Positions 23,684 through 33,521 of a stretch of 64,000 nt of DNA are shown here, one piece after another. The number at the start of each line of letters is the position of its first letter. The first letter of the stretch is position 1. The stretch spans positions 1 to 64,000 of the forward strand of contig CANAAV010000013.1 of assembly GCA_947346365.1 (NCBI GenBank), written 5' to 3'. Below the pieces are notes generated by a model that saw only the letters and a list, made by a program, of their open reading frames with translations, was not told the DNA's origin and did no database searches. The DNA is from an uncultured Flavonifractor sp. GTDB lineage: Bacteria; Bacillota; Clostridia; Oscillospirales; Oscillospiraceae. A program made the position numbers and the translations under genes.

Positions 23684-26086
23684 ATGGCCCCGATCAGGAG
23701 AAAAAACAGAGTTGTACAGCAGCAGCCGGACCACCGGGCCAACCGCACAATTTTAATGCGGACGCTGGTGCTGCTGGTGGTTTTTGGAGTAGCGGCTTTT
23801 GTGCCGCTGTTTGTCAAGCTGTATGAAATTCAGATCACCAAGCACGACGAGTATCTGGGGCTTGCCATTGACCAGCAGACCAGAGATTCAGAGGTCACCG
23901 CCAACCGGGGAACTATTTATGATTCCAGCGGCACCCCGCTGGCCATGAGCTATACCGTGCATAATATCCAGCTGTCTCCCCATGGCGTGCAGGAGTTGCA
24001 GAAAAATTATACTGAAGCGGTGGAAAACGCGGAGGAAAAAGGGAAAAAGGGCCCTGATTATCCAGAACCTACGGATCAGTTTATAGCGGAGGGCCTCGCC
24101 GCCATTCTGGAGGGAGTGGAGGTAGAGGACGTGCTCAAGCGCCTGGAGAAGGTGAACTCGCAATATGAGATCATCAAATGGCGGGTGGAGCAGGAGGAAG
24201 AGCAGGCGGTGCGAGAATTTGTCTCCCAAAACCACCTCAGCGGCGGTATTTTCGTGATGCCTACCACGAAGCGCTATTACCCCAAGGGCTCCCTGGCCGC
24301 CCAGGTAATCGGCTGGGTCAACTACAACAACGACGGCAAGGGCGCCTATGGTATGGAGGCCGTCTACGAAGAGGAGCTGGCAGGGGAGACCGGGCGGGTG
24401 GTCACCGCGAAAAACGGCAGGGGTACCGAGATGCTCTACCGGTTTGAGGACTACTACGACGGCTCCGACGGCGACAGCTTGTATTTGACCCTGAACTCCA
24501 ATATTCAGTATTACTGCGAGCGGGTGCTGGAAAAAGGGGTGGAGATGTTCGAGGTCCAGGACGGCGCGTTTGCCATCGCCATGGACCCCAACACCGGGGC
24601 CATCCTGGCCTGGGCCAGCTCCCCCACCTATGACTTGAACGAGCCCCGCAGCATTGTGGACCCGGTGCTCGCCGAGTACCTTGAGACTGTGCAGAACGAC
24701 CCGGCCGCCGGTGAGGAGGCCTATTTGAAGGCCCTGGAGGAGGCCCAGTACCGCCAATGGCGCAACAAGGCGGTGAATGAGACCTACGAGCCCGGTTCCA
24801 CCTTCAAATCCATCGTACTGGCCGCCGCATTGGAGGAGGGCGTGGTCCATGAAAACGACCATTTCTACTGCTCCGGCATAGCCCAGGTAGAGGGCTGGAA
24901 CGGCGACCCTATCCAGTGCTCCAAGCGGGAGGGACACGGCGATCAAGACCTGGCATTGGCGGTGGCAAATTCCTGCAACCCGGCCTTTATCAGCATCGGG
25001 CAGAGGCTGGGGGCGGAAAAATTTTATAATTACTTAGAAAATTTTGGCTTCCTGGGTCCCACGGGAATCGACCTGCAGGGAGAATCCCAGATTAACCCGG
25101 TCAGCGCCGGCATTATCTGGAGTCGGGATAGATTCAGCAACGTGGACTTGGCGGTGGCCTCGTTCGGGCAGCGCTTTAAGGTCACGCCGATCCAACTGAT
25201 TACCGCCGCCGCGGCTGTGGTCAACGGCGGACATCTGATGCAGCCCTATATTGTTTCCGACATCATCGACGCCGACGGCAATGTGGTAAGGCATACTGAG
25301 CCCACCGAGGTGCGCCAGGTGGTCAGCGAGCAGACCAGCGAGCGTTGCCGCACCATCCTGGAGGGCGTGGTAGATGGGGGCACCGGTAAGAATGCCCGTG
25401 TGGCGGGCTTCCGCATCGGCGGAAAAACTGGCTCTTCCGAGACCGGAGTGAAGGACCACACGATCGTCTCCTTTGTAGGTTTTGCTCCGGCGGACAATCC
25501 CCAGGTGATTATTCTGCTGGCCTATGACAACCCAAAGCCGGTGACCTCCGGCAGCAACTATACCGCCGGAGGTTGGTACATCAGCGGCGGCAATATGGCG
25601 GCTAAGATGGCCGGAGAGCTGCTGGGGGATATCTTGGAGGAGCTGGGCGTGGAGAAAAATTACACGGCTCAGGCCAGCGTCCTAGTGCCCAACGGCGTGG
25701 GGCAGAGTCTGGCGGAGGCTGCCGGCCGGATAGAGGGCGCGGGCTTTACCGTGCGCACTGTGGGCAGCGGAGAGACGGTCACCGGGCAGATTCCCGTGGC
25801 GGGCGCCGCGATCCCCGGCGGAAGTCAGGTGGTTCTCTATCTGGGGACGGATGTGCCCACCGACCTGGTAGAGGTGCCCAACGTGGCGGGCAAGGGACCC
25901 ACCGCGGCCCAGCAAGCGCTGGAAAATGTGGGGCTGTACATGCGCCCCACCGGAGTGGCGGAGTATAACTCCAGCACCGTGGCGCTGAGCCAGTCAATTT
26001 CGGCAGGGGCGGCGGTACCCCGCGGGACAGTGGTGGAGGTGGACTTCATCGACAACACTGGCGGCGGCGCCGGATGGGGCTTTTAG
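23684..26086 (+). CDS. spoVD: Class B penicillin-binding protein with PASTA domains (SpoVD/FtsI-like)
   Basis: This 800-aa transpeptidase cross-links septal or spore-cortex peptidoglycan. It has a short cytoplasmic N terminus and one membrane helix (about 26-48). The PBP dimerisation region follows (GTIYDSSGTPLAM, YYPKGSLAAQVIGW), then the transpeptidase domain. All three active-site motifs are present: the SxxK in YEPGSTFKSIV, SCN in VANSCNPAF, and KTG in GGKTGSSET. Two C-terminal PASTA domains start at about 665 (VPNGVGQSLAEAA) and 725 (VPNVAGKGPTAAQ). PASTA domains and position favour SpoVD or a combined FtsI/SpoVD role. It begins after an internal promoter. Confidence 0.9.
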   Translation: MAPIRRKNRVVQQQPDHRANRTILMRTLVLLVVFGVAAFVPLFVKLYEIQITKHDEYLGLAIDQQTRDSEVTANRGTIYDSSGTPLAMSYTVHNIQLSPHGVQELQKNYTEAVENAEEKGKKGPDYPEPTDQFIAEGLAAILEGVEVEDVLKRLEKVNSQYEIIKWRVEQEEEQAVREFVSQNHLSGGIFVMPTTKRYYPKGSLAAQVIGWVNYNNDGKGAYGMEAVYEEELAGETGRVVTAKNGRGTEMLYRFEDYYDGSDGDSLYLTLNSNIQYYCERVLEKGVEMFEVQDGAFAIAMDPNTGAILAWASSPTYDLNEPRSIVDPVLAEYLETVQNDPAAGEEAYLKALEEAQYRQWRNKAVNETYEPGSTFKSIVLAAALEEGVVHENDHFYCSGIAQVEGWNGDPIQCSKREGHGDQDLALAVANSCNPAFISIGQRLGAEKFYNYLENFGFLGPTGIDLQGESQINPVSAGIIWSRDRFSNVDLAVASFGQRFKVTPIQLITAAAAVVNGGHLMQPYIVSDIIDADGNVVRHTEPTEVRQVVSEQTSERCRTILEGVVDGGTGKNARVAGFRIGGKTGSSETGVKDHTIVSFVGFAPADNPQVIILLAYDNPKPVTSGSNYTAGGWYISGGNMAAKMAGELLGDILEELGVEKNYTAQASVLVPNGVGQSLAEAAGRIEGAGFTVRTVGSGETVTGQIPVAGAAIPGGSQVVLYLGTDVPTDLVEVPNVAGKGPTAAQQALENVGLYMRPTGVAEYNSSTVALSQSISAGAAVPRGTVVEVDFIDNTGGGAGWGF

Positions 26087-26133
26087 AAGCGGTACCTATA
26101 AACGGATGCTTTTTCTGTAATCGGGGTGGAATG

Positions 26134-27585
26134 ATGCAGCTTGAAAAGTTACTGGACGGCGTGGCATATGAGGGCCGGGCTGCCAAGGACATGGAAATTT
26201 CAGGAATTTGCTATGACACCCGAGAGATGTCGCCCGGCTGCCTTTTCGTGGCCCTGCCGGGCTATAAGACCGACGGACACCGGTATATCCGCCGGGCAAT
26301 GGAGCAGGGGGCCGCGGCGGTGCTGTGCCAGCGGGAACCGGAGTGGGAGGGCCCTTGGCTGAAGACGTCGGATACGCGCGCGGCGCTGGCAGTGGTATCC
26401 GCCAACTGGTTTGGGCATCCGGCGCAGGAGATGACCCTGCTGGCGGTCACCGGCACCAACGGGAAAACCACCACCACCTACCTGCTCAAGCAGATGCTGG
26501 AGCAGGCGGCAGGGGCAAAGGTGGGACTGATCGGCACCAATCAAAACATGATTGGCGGTCAGGTCCTTCCCGCCCACCGGACCACACCGGAATCCTGGGA
26601 GGTCCAAAAGCTGCTGCGGGAGATGGCGGACGGGGGATGCACTCATGTGGTGCTGGAGGCTTCTTCCCACGCGCTGGTGCTCCACCGGCTGGACGCCATC
26701 CGGTTTCGGGTGGGGATTTTCACCAATTTGACGCAGGACCATCTGGACTTTCACGGAAGTATGCAGGCCTACCGGGACGCCAAGGGGCTGCTTTTCCGGC
26801 AGAGTGAGAGAGCGGTGCTGAATTTGGACGACGAGGCCGGGCGGTATTTTGCCCGTGTGGTCCCCTGTCCCGCCGTGACCTATTCAGAGAACAAAGACAG
26901 GGCGGACCTGACCGCCAAAAATCTGCGGCTTTTTCCGGAGCGGGTGGAGTTTGAGGCAGTGGCGCTGGGACAGATTGCCAGAGTGCGCCTGCCCATACCC
27001 GGCGGGTTTACAATCTATAACGCTTTAGGGGTTCTGGCCTGCGCGCTGGCGATGGATCTGCCCCTGGCGCCCGCCGCGGCCGCCCTGGCCGGAGTGCGAG
27101 GAGTAAAGGGCCGGATCGAGGTGGTGCCGGTTCCGGCAGAGTACACAGTCATCATCGACTACGCCCACTCGCCGGACGCTTTGGAGAATATTCTCACCAC
27201 GGTGCGGGATTTTACCTCCGGACGGGTGATCTGCCTGTTCGGCTGCGGGGGGGACCGGGACCGGAGCAAGCGCCCTTTGATGGGGGCGGTGGCGGCGCAG
27301 CTGGCCGACCTTGTGGTGGTTACATCGGATAATCCCCGTACCGAGTCCCCGGAGGCGGTCATTGCCGATATTCTGCCCGGGGTGGGGGAGGCGCCCCACA
27401 GGGTGGAGCCAAACCGCCGGAAAGCCATCCGCCTGGCCCTCTCCCAGGCGGAGCCGGGGGATACGGTGGTGCTGGCGGGCAAAGGCCATGAGACCTATCA
27501 AGAGGTAGGCGGCCTCCGGCTTCATCTGGATGAGAGGGAAGAGGTCGCGGCCTATTTTGCGGCCCAGTCTGGCGCGAAAGGCTGA
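26134..27585 (+). CDS. murE: UDP-MurNAc-L-Ala-D-Glu:meso-DAP ligase MurE
   Basis: This 483-aa Mur ligase adds the third residue of the peptidoglycan stem peptide in the cytoplasm. The P-loop is TGTNGKTTTTYLLKQ; YAHSPDAL and FGCGGDRDRSKRPLM are the central Mur-ligase blocks. The DNPR motif (TSDNPRTES) is the specificity signature of meso-diaminopimelate-adding enzymes, so this organism should have DAP-type wall. Two adjacent ATG codons at 26131 and 26134 are possible. The extended frame upstream overlaps the PBP gene and is not needed. murF and murD do not follow, unlike in most dcw clusters. Confidence 0.93.
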   Translation: MQLEKLLDGVAYEGRAAKDMEISGICYDTREMSPGCLFVALPGYKTDGHRYIRRAMEQGAAAVLCQREPEWEGPWLKTSDTRAALAVVSANWFGHPAQEMTLLAVTGTNGKTTTTYLLKQMLEQAAGAKVGLIGTNQNMIGGQVLPAHRTTPESWEVQKLLREMADGGCTHVVLEASSHALVLHRLDAIRFRVGIFTNLTQDHLDFHGSMQAYRDAKGLLFRQSERAVLNLDDEAGRYFARVVPCPAVTYSENKDRADLTAKNLRLFPERVEFEAVALGQIARVRLPIPGGFTIYNALGVLACALAMDLPLAPAAAALAGVRGVKGRIEVVPVPAEYTVIIDYAHSPDALENILTTVRDFTSGRVICLFGCGGDRDRSKRPLMGAVAAQLADLVVVTSDNPRTESPEAVIADILPGVGEAPHRVEPNRRKAIRLALSQAEPGDTVVLAGKGHETYQEVGGLRLHLDEREEVAAYFAAQSGAKG

Positions 27586-27723
27586 ACAAGACGCTTCTCC
27601 TGCTTTTTGGGGAGGTGGAGCGGGGTTTTTTGGTGGTATTTCGAGTGGAAGCGGCCCCGGTATTGTGGTATGATGGAAAGCTGAGAAAAGGAGCCCAGAG
27701 GGGCTTGGAAGGGTGCAAAAGAT

Positions 27724-28713
27724 ATGGTAAGGATTGTGATCAGCTTTATAGCGGCGTTTGCCGCGGCGGCCCTGAGCGGACGGGTTATCATACCGGTCCT
27801 GCACCGGATGAAGGCGGGCCAGTCAATCAAAGACATCGGCCCCACCTGGCACATGGCGAAGCAGGGGACGCCGACCATGGGCGGGCTGATCTTCATTTTT
27901 GGTATCGCCGTATCCATCCTCCTGCTGGGATGGCGGGATTTTGCCGACGGGCGCTTTGGAGGGACGTTTGTCTTCCTGTTTGCCCTGGTATTTGGGGCGA
28001 TTGGATATGTGGATGACTATTTTAAAGTAAAAAAGCACGAGAACACCGGCCTGACTGCCTCGCAGAAGTTCTTGCTGCAGCTGGCGGCGGCGATTTTGTT
28101 TCTCGTGCTCATGCGTGGACACCGTTACCTGTCCAATGTGCTCTACATCCCGTTTTTCAATATCTCGGTGCTGATTCCGTGGCCCGTGTACATGGTGTTT
28201 GCGGCCTTTGTCATAGTGGGGGCGGTCAACGCGGTGAATATCACTGACGGCATCGACGGTCTCGCCACTGGAGTGACAATGCCTGTGGCCCTGTTTTTTC
28301 TGGCGGTGTCCGCCTACTGGAGTCATTTTGAGCTGGGCGTTTTTTCAGCCGCTCTATTTGGCGGACTGTGCGCGTTTCTATTATACAATTTTTATCCCGC
28401 CAAGGTTTTTATGGGAGACACCGGCTCTCTCTTCCTGGGAGGAGCGGTGTGCGGGCTGGCTTTTGCCCTGGATATTCCCCTGATTTTACTGCCGGTAGGG
28501 ATCATATACGTAGCGGAGACAATGTCTGATATTATACAAGTGGGATATTTTAAGCTCAGCCACGGCAAGCGGATTTTTCGCATGGCCCCGCTGCACCACC
28601 ACCTAGAGCTGGGGGGGTGGAGTGAAATTAAGCTTTTTTGCGTGTTTACGGGAATCACGGCGGTGATGTGCCTGGTTTCCTTTTGGGGAATTATGGACCG
28701 TTACCCCGTGTGA
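27724..28713 (+). CDS. mraY: Phospho-N-acetylmuramoyl-pentapeptide transferase MraY
   Basis: This 329-aa integral membrane enzyme transfers phospho-MurNAc-pentapeptide to undecaprenyl phosphate, forming lipid I. It has about ten membrane helices and the catalytic motifs GTPTMGG, FGAIGYVDDYFKV, NAVNITDGIDGLA and MGDTGSL. The C-terminal APLHHHLEL histidine loop is intact. The gap of 138 bp after murE is occupied in other dcw clusters by murF. Confidence 0.95.
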   Translation: MVRIVISFIAAFAAAALSGRVIIPVLHRMKAGQSIKDIGPTWHMAKQGTPTMGGLIFIFGIAVSILLLGWRDFADGRFGGTFVFLFALVFGAIGYVDDYFKVKKHENTGLTASQKFLLQLAAAILFLVLMRGHRYLSNVLYIPFFNISVLIPWPVYMVFAAFVIVGAVNAVNITDGIDGLATGVTMPVALFFLAVSAYWSHFELGVFSAALFGGLCAFLLYNFYPAKVFMGDTGSLFLGGAVCGLAFALDIPLILLPVGIIYVAETMSDIIQVGYFKLSHGKRIFRMAPLHHHLELGGWSEIKLFCVFTGITAVMCLVSFWGIMDRYPV

Positions 28714-28759
28714 AAATCTGCGTGTTGAAGCGCTGAGCCGGTCCTTGGGAGGTAGATGC

Positions 28760-29971
28760 ATGGCAAAAAAACTCAAGCGTGACCTGACCATGGAGGAGCA
28801 GCTGGCCCGCGGACCGGTGGACCTGCCCTTTTTGATTCTGGTGGTGCTGCTTACGGGTATCGGCGTGGTGATGGTCTTTTCCGCCTCCTATGCCACAGCC
28901 TATTATGACAGCCGTGTGGCGGAGAATGACCCGGCCTACTATTTTATCCGGCAGCTGGCCTTTGCAGGGGTGGGAATGGGGGCTATGTGGGTGGTCTCCC
29001 GGTTCAATTACCAGAATTGGCGCTGGGCTTCGGTATTTGTTCTGGGGGTGTCCTTCATCCTGCTGGTGCTGGTGCTGGTGCCCGGAATCGGCCAGACCCG
29101 CAATCAGGCCACCCGCTGGATTAAGCTTCCCCTGCTGCCCCAGTTCCAGCCCTCGGAGGTGGCAAAGCTGGGGGTGATCCTCTACTTTTCCTCCCGCCTG
29201 TCAAAGCGAAACCAGGAAAAGCCTTACCGGCTGAATCCCCGTTCTGTGTGGAGTGGCCCTATGGCCTTTTTGGAGAAAATCGGTTTTTTAGAGTTGGTGC
29301 CCTATGTAGTAATTTTAGGCGCGGTGGTCCTGCTGATGATGAAGGAGCCCCACATGTCGGGCACTCTGCTCATTCTGGCGGGCGCGGCGGCAGTCCTTTT
29401 CGCGGCGGGCATTCATCTGGGGTGGTTTGCCGCGGGAGCGGGGGCATTGGGGCTGCTGATTGTTTTTATGATGAGCGGTTATCAGTCCACCCGCATCCAG
29501 GTGTGGCGGGACCCCTGGGCCTACCCCAAGGACGGCGGCTATCAGATTATCCAGTCCCTGTACGCCATCGGTTCCGGAGGCTTGCTGGGGCTTGGATTAG
29601 GAAAGAGCAGGCAGAAATTTCTCTATCTGCCGGAGCCGGAAAATGATTTTATTTTCGCCATTGTATGCGAGGAGCTGGGGCTGGTGGGGGCATGCATTGT
29701 ATTGGCCCTGTTTGCCCTGCTGATTGTCCGGGGGTACTGGATCGCCCTGCACGCCCGGGACCGGTTCGGGGCTCTGGTGGTGGTAGGCATTACCACTCTG
29801 CTGGCGGTGCAGGTGTTTTTGAACATCTCGGTTGTAACCAACTTTCTGCCCACTACGGGCATCTCCCTGCCCTTTTTCAGCTACGGGGGCACGGCGCTGA
29901 TGATCCAGTTGGCGGAAATGGGAATTGTTTTGGCGGTGTCCCGGCAGATTCCAGCAGCGAAGCAGGGGTAG
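28760..29971 (+). CDS. ftsW: Septal peptidoglycan glycosyltransferase FtsW
   Basis: This 403-aa polytopic protein belongs to the SEDS family and polymerises glycan strands from lipid II. It has about ten membrane helices, the conserved NQATRWIKLPLLPQFQPSE block, the extracellular GGYQIIQSLYAIGSGGLLG loop and the C-terminal PTTGISLPFFSYGGT motif. It probably works with the adjacent class B PBP. The ATG giving MAKKLKRDL follows GGGAGGT; a TTG start 15 nt upstream is less likely. A basic cytoplasmic N-terminal stretch precedes the first helix. murD is missing between mraY and this gene. Confidence 0.94.
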   Translation: MAKKLKRDLTMEEQLARGPVDLPFLILVVLLTGIGVVMVFSASYATAYYDSRVAENDPAYYFIRQLAFAGVGMGAMWVVSRFNYQNWRWASVFVLGVSFILLVLVLVPGIGQTRNQATRWIKLPLLPQFQPSEVAKLGVILYFSSRLSKRNQEKPYRLNPRSVWSGPMAFLEKIGFLELVPYVVILGAVVLLMMKEPHMSGTLLILAGAAAVLFAAGIHLGWFAAGAGALGLLIVFMMSGYQSTRIQVWRDPWAYPKDGGYQIIQSLYAIGSGGLLGLGLGKSRQKFLYLPEPENDFIFAIVCEELGLVGACIVLALFALLIVRGYWIALHARDRFGALVVVGITTLLAVQVFLNISVVTNFLPTTGISLPFFSYGGTALMIQLAEMGIVLAVSRQIPAAKQG

Positions 29972-30028
29972 CGGCCTGTTTTGGCGGCGGCTGCCGCGGA
30001 TTTGAACTTGCCATTAGGAGTGTGGACG

Positions 30029-31153
30029 ATGAATATCCTCTTTACCTGCGGCGGAACCGCGGGACATATCAATCCGGCGGTAGCCCTGGCGCGGCTGTTT
30101 CAGGAGCGGGAGAGCGGATGCGGGGTGCTCTTTGTGGGGGCGGATGGCGGGATGGAAGAGCGCCTGGTGCCCAAGGAGGGCTATGAGATTGAGACGGTGA
30201 CCATCACAAATTTCCGCCGGTCGCTGACTCCGGCCGCCATTGGGCACAATGTAAGGACTCTGCTCAACATGAATAAATCCAAAAAGCAGGCCAACGGCAT
30301 TCTGGACCGCTTCCAGCCGGATCTGGTGGTGGGTACCGGCGGGTATGCCTCTTTTCCGGTGGTCCATGCGGCGGCTGCGCGGGGCATTCCCACTGCGGTT
30401 CACGAGTCCAACGCCGTACCGGGACTGACGACAAAGGCCCTGTCAAAAGTGGTAGACAAGGTAATGGTAGGCTTTGAGGAAAGCCGGGCCCACTATGAGG
30501 ATCCCTCTAAGGTTATTGTTACGGGTACGCCGGTGCGGGGGGAGTTTTTCCGCTATACCCGCAAGGAGGCGCGGGCTAAGCTGGGGATCGACGACGGGCG
30601 GGCGCTGGTGGTGTCGGTGTGGGGGTCCCTGGGCGCACAGGCCATGAACGCGCAGATGGTGGACTGCATAGCCCTGGAGTGGGCCGCCGGGGTCCCTTTC
30701 CGGCACATCCACGGGGCAGGCCGGGATTATCAGGCGGTGCTCAGCGGACTGAAGGCAAAAGGAGTGGATCTGTTCCAGCGTCCGGAACTGGACGTGCGGG
30801 AATACATCTATGACATGCCGTTGGTCATGGCGGCGGCGGACCTGGTGCTGTGCCGGGCGGGGGCCTCGACTATCGCGGAGGTGGCGGCCCTTGCGCGGCC
30901 GGCCGTGTTGGTGCCCTCCCCCAATGTAGTGGCGGACCACCAGACGAAAAATGCCAGGGTGCTTGCCAATGCCGGCGGGGCGGTCCTTCTTCCAGAGGGG
31001 GAGTCCTCCGGAAAGAAACTCTACGAGACGATTGAGGGCCTGCTGAAGGACCGGGAGGGCCGGGAAAATATGAGCCGCGCTTTGCGCGAGATGGCCTCGC
31101 CCGACGCGGCGGAGCAGATCTATACAGTTTTGCGGGGGTTGGTTCGCGCTTAA
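30029..31153 (+). CDS. murG: Lipid II synthase MurG
   Basis: This 374-aa GT-B glycosyltransferase adds GlcNAc to lipid I on the inner face of the membrane. It has the lipid-binding G-loop CGGTAGHINPA near the start and the VGTGGYASFP loop. The C-terminal donor-binding region has LVLCRAGASTIAE and the KNARVLANAGGA segment. The start ATG has TTAGGAGTG upstream; an in-frame TTG 48 nt further up has no support. Confidence 0.95.
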   Translation: MNILFTCGGTAGHINPAVALARLFQERESGCGVLFVGADGGMEERLVPKEGYEIETVTITNFRRSLTPAAIGHNVRTLLNMNKSKKQANGILDRFQPDLVVGTGGYASFPVVHAAAARGIPTAVHESNAVPGLTTKALSKVVDKVMVGFEESRAHYEDPSKVIVTGTPVRGEFFRYTRKEARAKLGIDDGRALVVSVWGSLGAQAMNAQMVDCIALEWAAGVPFRHIHGAGRDYQAVLSGLKAKGVDLFQRPELDVREYIYDMPLVMAAADLVLCRAGASTIAEVAALARPAVLVPSPNVVADHQTKNARVLANAGGAVLLPEGESSGKKLYETIEGLLKDREGRENMSRALREMASPDAAEQIYTVLRGLVRA

Positions 31154-31317
31154 CGCTTCGGCTTCCCCGCGCATAGGATGGTTTATGGGAAGCTCCTGTA
31201 TTCACAGCCGGCATGGCGTGTGCAGCCGGAAAATCCTGCACAGGAGAACTGGGCGGACGGTGCATGGCAGCTGTGAATATAGGTCCTAAGACCAATATGC
31301 TGCGGAGGAAGGACCCT

Positions 31318-32562
31318 ATGAGTGCTTATATCGTGGAGGGTGGGAACCCTCTAGACGGCTCCGTGCGGGTACACGGGGCGAAAAACAGCGTGCTGCCCAT
31401 TTTAGCGGCCTGTCTGCTCTCGCCGGAGGAGTGCGTCATACACAACTGCCCGGACCTGTCCGATGTGACGGCGTCTCTGGACATTCTGCGCCATCTGGGG
31501 TGCCGGGTGGCCCGGCAGGGGGAGATGGTGACGGTAGACGCCGGCGCGCCCACCGGCTGGGATGTGCCGGACAATCTGATGCGGGAGATGCGCTCGTCAG
31601 TGATTTTCCTGGGGGCGGTGCTGGGGCGCATGGGCCGGGCGGATCTGTGCGCCCCTGGCGGATGCGAGCTGGGCCCCCGGCCGATCGACCTGCACCTAGC
31701 GGCTATCCGGGCCATGGGGGCGCAGATTGATGAGAGCGGAGGGGGACTGCACTGCACAGGGCCTTTAAGCGGGGCCGATATTGTGCTGTCCATTCCCAGC
31801 GTAGGAGCCACGGAAAATATTATGCTGGCCGCCGCCGCCGCCCGGGGCACAACTACGATCACAAACGCCGCCCGGGAGCCGGAGATTGTGGATTTGCAGA
31901 CATTCCTGCGGCAGCTGGGGGCCGATGTAAGGGGAGCGGGGAGTTCGGTAATTGTGATCCGAGGCGGCCAGGCGCTCCACGGCGGAGAACACACCGTGAT
32001 AGGAGACCGCATTGTGGCCGCTACATACCTGACCGCAGCTGCGGCGGCGGGGGGACAGGTAGAGGTTACGGGGGTGGACTACCGCCACCTGTCCACTGTT
32101 ACCGCCGTGCTGAAGGAAGCGGGGTGCGCGGTGAAAAGCGGGCCGGACCGGGTCTTTTTGCACAGCGCGCCTCTGCGGGGGGTGCGCCCGGTGCGCACGG
32201 CCCCCTATCCGGGCTTTCCCACCGATGCTCAGGCGCCGCTGATGGCGGCGCTGGCGAGGGGGAGCGGATGTACGGTATTTGTGGAAAATATGTTTGAAAG
32301 CCGTTACCGCCATGTAGATGAGCTCTCCCGCATGGGCGCGGATATCCGGGTGGAGGGCCGGGTGGCGGTGGTGTACGGCGTGCCCCGCCTTCACGCGGCC
32401 CAAGTAAAGGCCTCCGACCTGCGGGGCGGAGCTGCGCTGGTGGTGGCCGCCCTGGGAGCGGAAGGGGAGAGCCGGATCACCGGACTGCATCATATAGACC
32501 GGGGTTATCAGGACCTGGAGGGAGCCTTGAGCGGCTTGGGAGCGCGCATCCGGCGGGTCTGA
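31318..32562 (+). CDS. murA: UDP-N-acetylglucosamine 1-carboxyvinyltransferase MurA
   Basis: This 414-aa enzyme performs the first committed step of peptidoglycan synthesis, transferring enolpyruvate from PEP to UDP-GlcNAc. The N-terminal HGAKNSVLPILAA contains the conserved Lys-Asn pair, and APGGCELGPRPIDLHL holds the catalytic cysteine, so fosfomycin sensitivity is expected. The two inside-out alpha/beta barrels are complete (YPGFPTDAQAPLMAAL, ENMFESRYRHVDEL). The ATG after GCGGAGGAAGGACCCT is preferred to an upstream frame extension. murA is followed by ftsQ. Confidence 0.94.
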   Translation: MSAYIVEGGNPLDGSVRVHGAKNSVLPILAACLLSPEECVIHNCPDLSDVTASLDILRHLGCRVARQGEMVTVDAGAPTGWDVPDNLMREMRSSVIFLGAVLGRMGRADLCAPGGCELGPRPIDLHLAAIRAMGAQIDESGGGLHCTGPLSGADIVLSIPSVGATENIMLAAAAARGTTTITNAAREPEIVDLQTFLRQLGADVRGAGSSVIVIRGGQALHGGEHTVIGDRIVAATYLTAAAAAGGQVEVTGVDYRHLSTVTAVLKEAGCAVKSGPDRVFLHSAPLRGVRPVRTAPYPGFPTDAQAPLMAALARGSGCTVFVENMFESRYRHVDELSRMGADIRVEGRVAVVYGVPRLHAAQVKASDLRGGAALVVAALGAEGESRITGLHHIDRGYQDLEGALSGLGARIRRV

Positions 32563-32660
32563 GGTCTTTTGGAGCCGCAGAGAAATTTGTAAGGAATCCT
32601 TAACGATTTCTTGAAAAGAACCTGATACAATAATAGGAAAAAAGATAGGAGCATTACAGG

Positions 32661-33521
32661 ATGGCGGCAAGAAGGAGCAGGCACACACGGCGGCGGGATA
32701 GGGGACGCTTCGGCTTTCTCTATAAACTGCTGTCTGTGCTGCTCATTTTTTCCGCTATTTTGTTGGGCTGCCTGGTATTTTTCCGAGTGGATACCGTCCT
32801 GGTTACCGGAAACAGCCGGTACAACGAGGCGGAGATCATTCAGGCGGCTGGGGTTGAGCAGGGGGACAACCTGTATGGCCTGAATAAAAACCGAATTGTG
32901 GACCGGATTCTGACCCAGCTGCCCTATGTGGATGAGATTGCGATCAGCCGCCGGCCTCCGGATACTCTGATTATCGAGGTGCGGGAGAGCGGCGTCATGG
33001 CCGCCATCTACACCAGCGGCGGCAGCTGTTTGTTGGATGCCCGGTGCAAGGTGCTGGAGCAGGGGGACGCCTCCCTGGCGGAGGGCCGTGCGGAGGTGTT
33101 GGGGCTGGAGCCGCTGGAGCCGTCGATAGGCGCTAAGCTGGAGGTGCCGGAGGAGCAGAAGGCCAAGCTGGAGTGCCTGAGCGCATTTTTAATGGCCGTC
33201 CGGGCCCGGGGTATGACGGGGAGCCTGACGGGTTTTATTGACGTGAGCTCCTCCAGCAAGATCCGGTTTGGCTATGGAGCGGAGCTGACGGTCGTTATGC
33301 CCATGAACGGGGACTTTACAGAGTTGACTTATCAGCTCAAATTGGCGCTGGAGACGATGGACCAGCGGGGGTTGGCGCGTACGGGCACGTTGGACCTGAG
33401 CATTGGCAGCCGCCAGGGAAACCTGCAGCCGAACCGGTGGCTTCCCGGCAGCGGCAGTCCGGAGGCGGAGCCGGAGCCCGTACCCGCACAGAGCCCGGCA
33501 CAGGGGGAGGGACCGGCATGA
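32661..33521 (+). CDS. ftsQ: Cell division protein FtsQ/DivIB
   Basis: This 286-aa bitopic protein joins FtsL in the divisome core. It has a basic cytoplasmic N terminus (RRSRHTRRRDRGR), a transmembrane helix (about 22-43) and a POTRA domain (VDTVLVTGNSRYNEAEIIQA). The FtsQ beta domain follows (LPYVDEIAISRRPPDTLII). The last 25 residues are proline/glutamate-rich, as often in DivIB tails. Its stop codon overlaps the start of the following DUF881 gene in ATGA. Confidence 0.88.
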   Translation: MAARRSRHTRRRDRGRFGFLYKLLSVLLIFSAILLGCLVFFRVDTVLVTGNSRYNEAEIIQAAGVEQGDNLYGLNKNRIVDRILTQLPYVDEIAISRRPPDTLIIEVRESGVMAAIYTSGGSCLLDARCKVLEQGDASLAEGRAEVLGLEPLEPSIGAKLEVPEEQKAKLECLSAFLMAVRARGMTGSLTGFIDVSSSSKIRFGYGAELTVVMPMNGDFTELTYQLKLALETMDQRGLARTGTLDLSIGSRQGNLQPNRWLPGSGSPEAEPEPVPAQSPAQGEGPA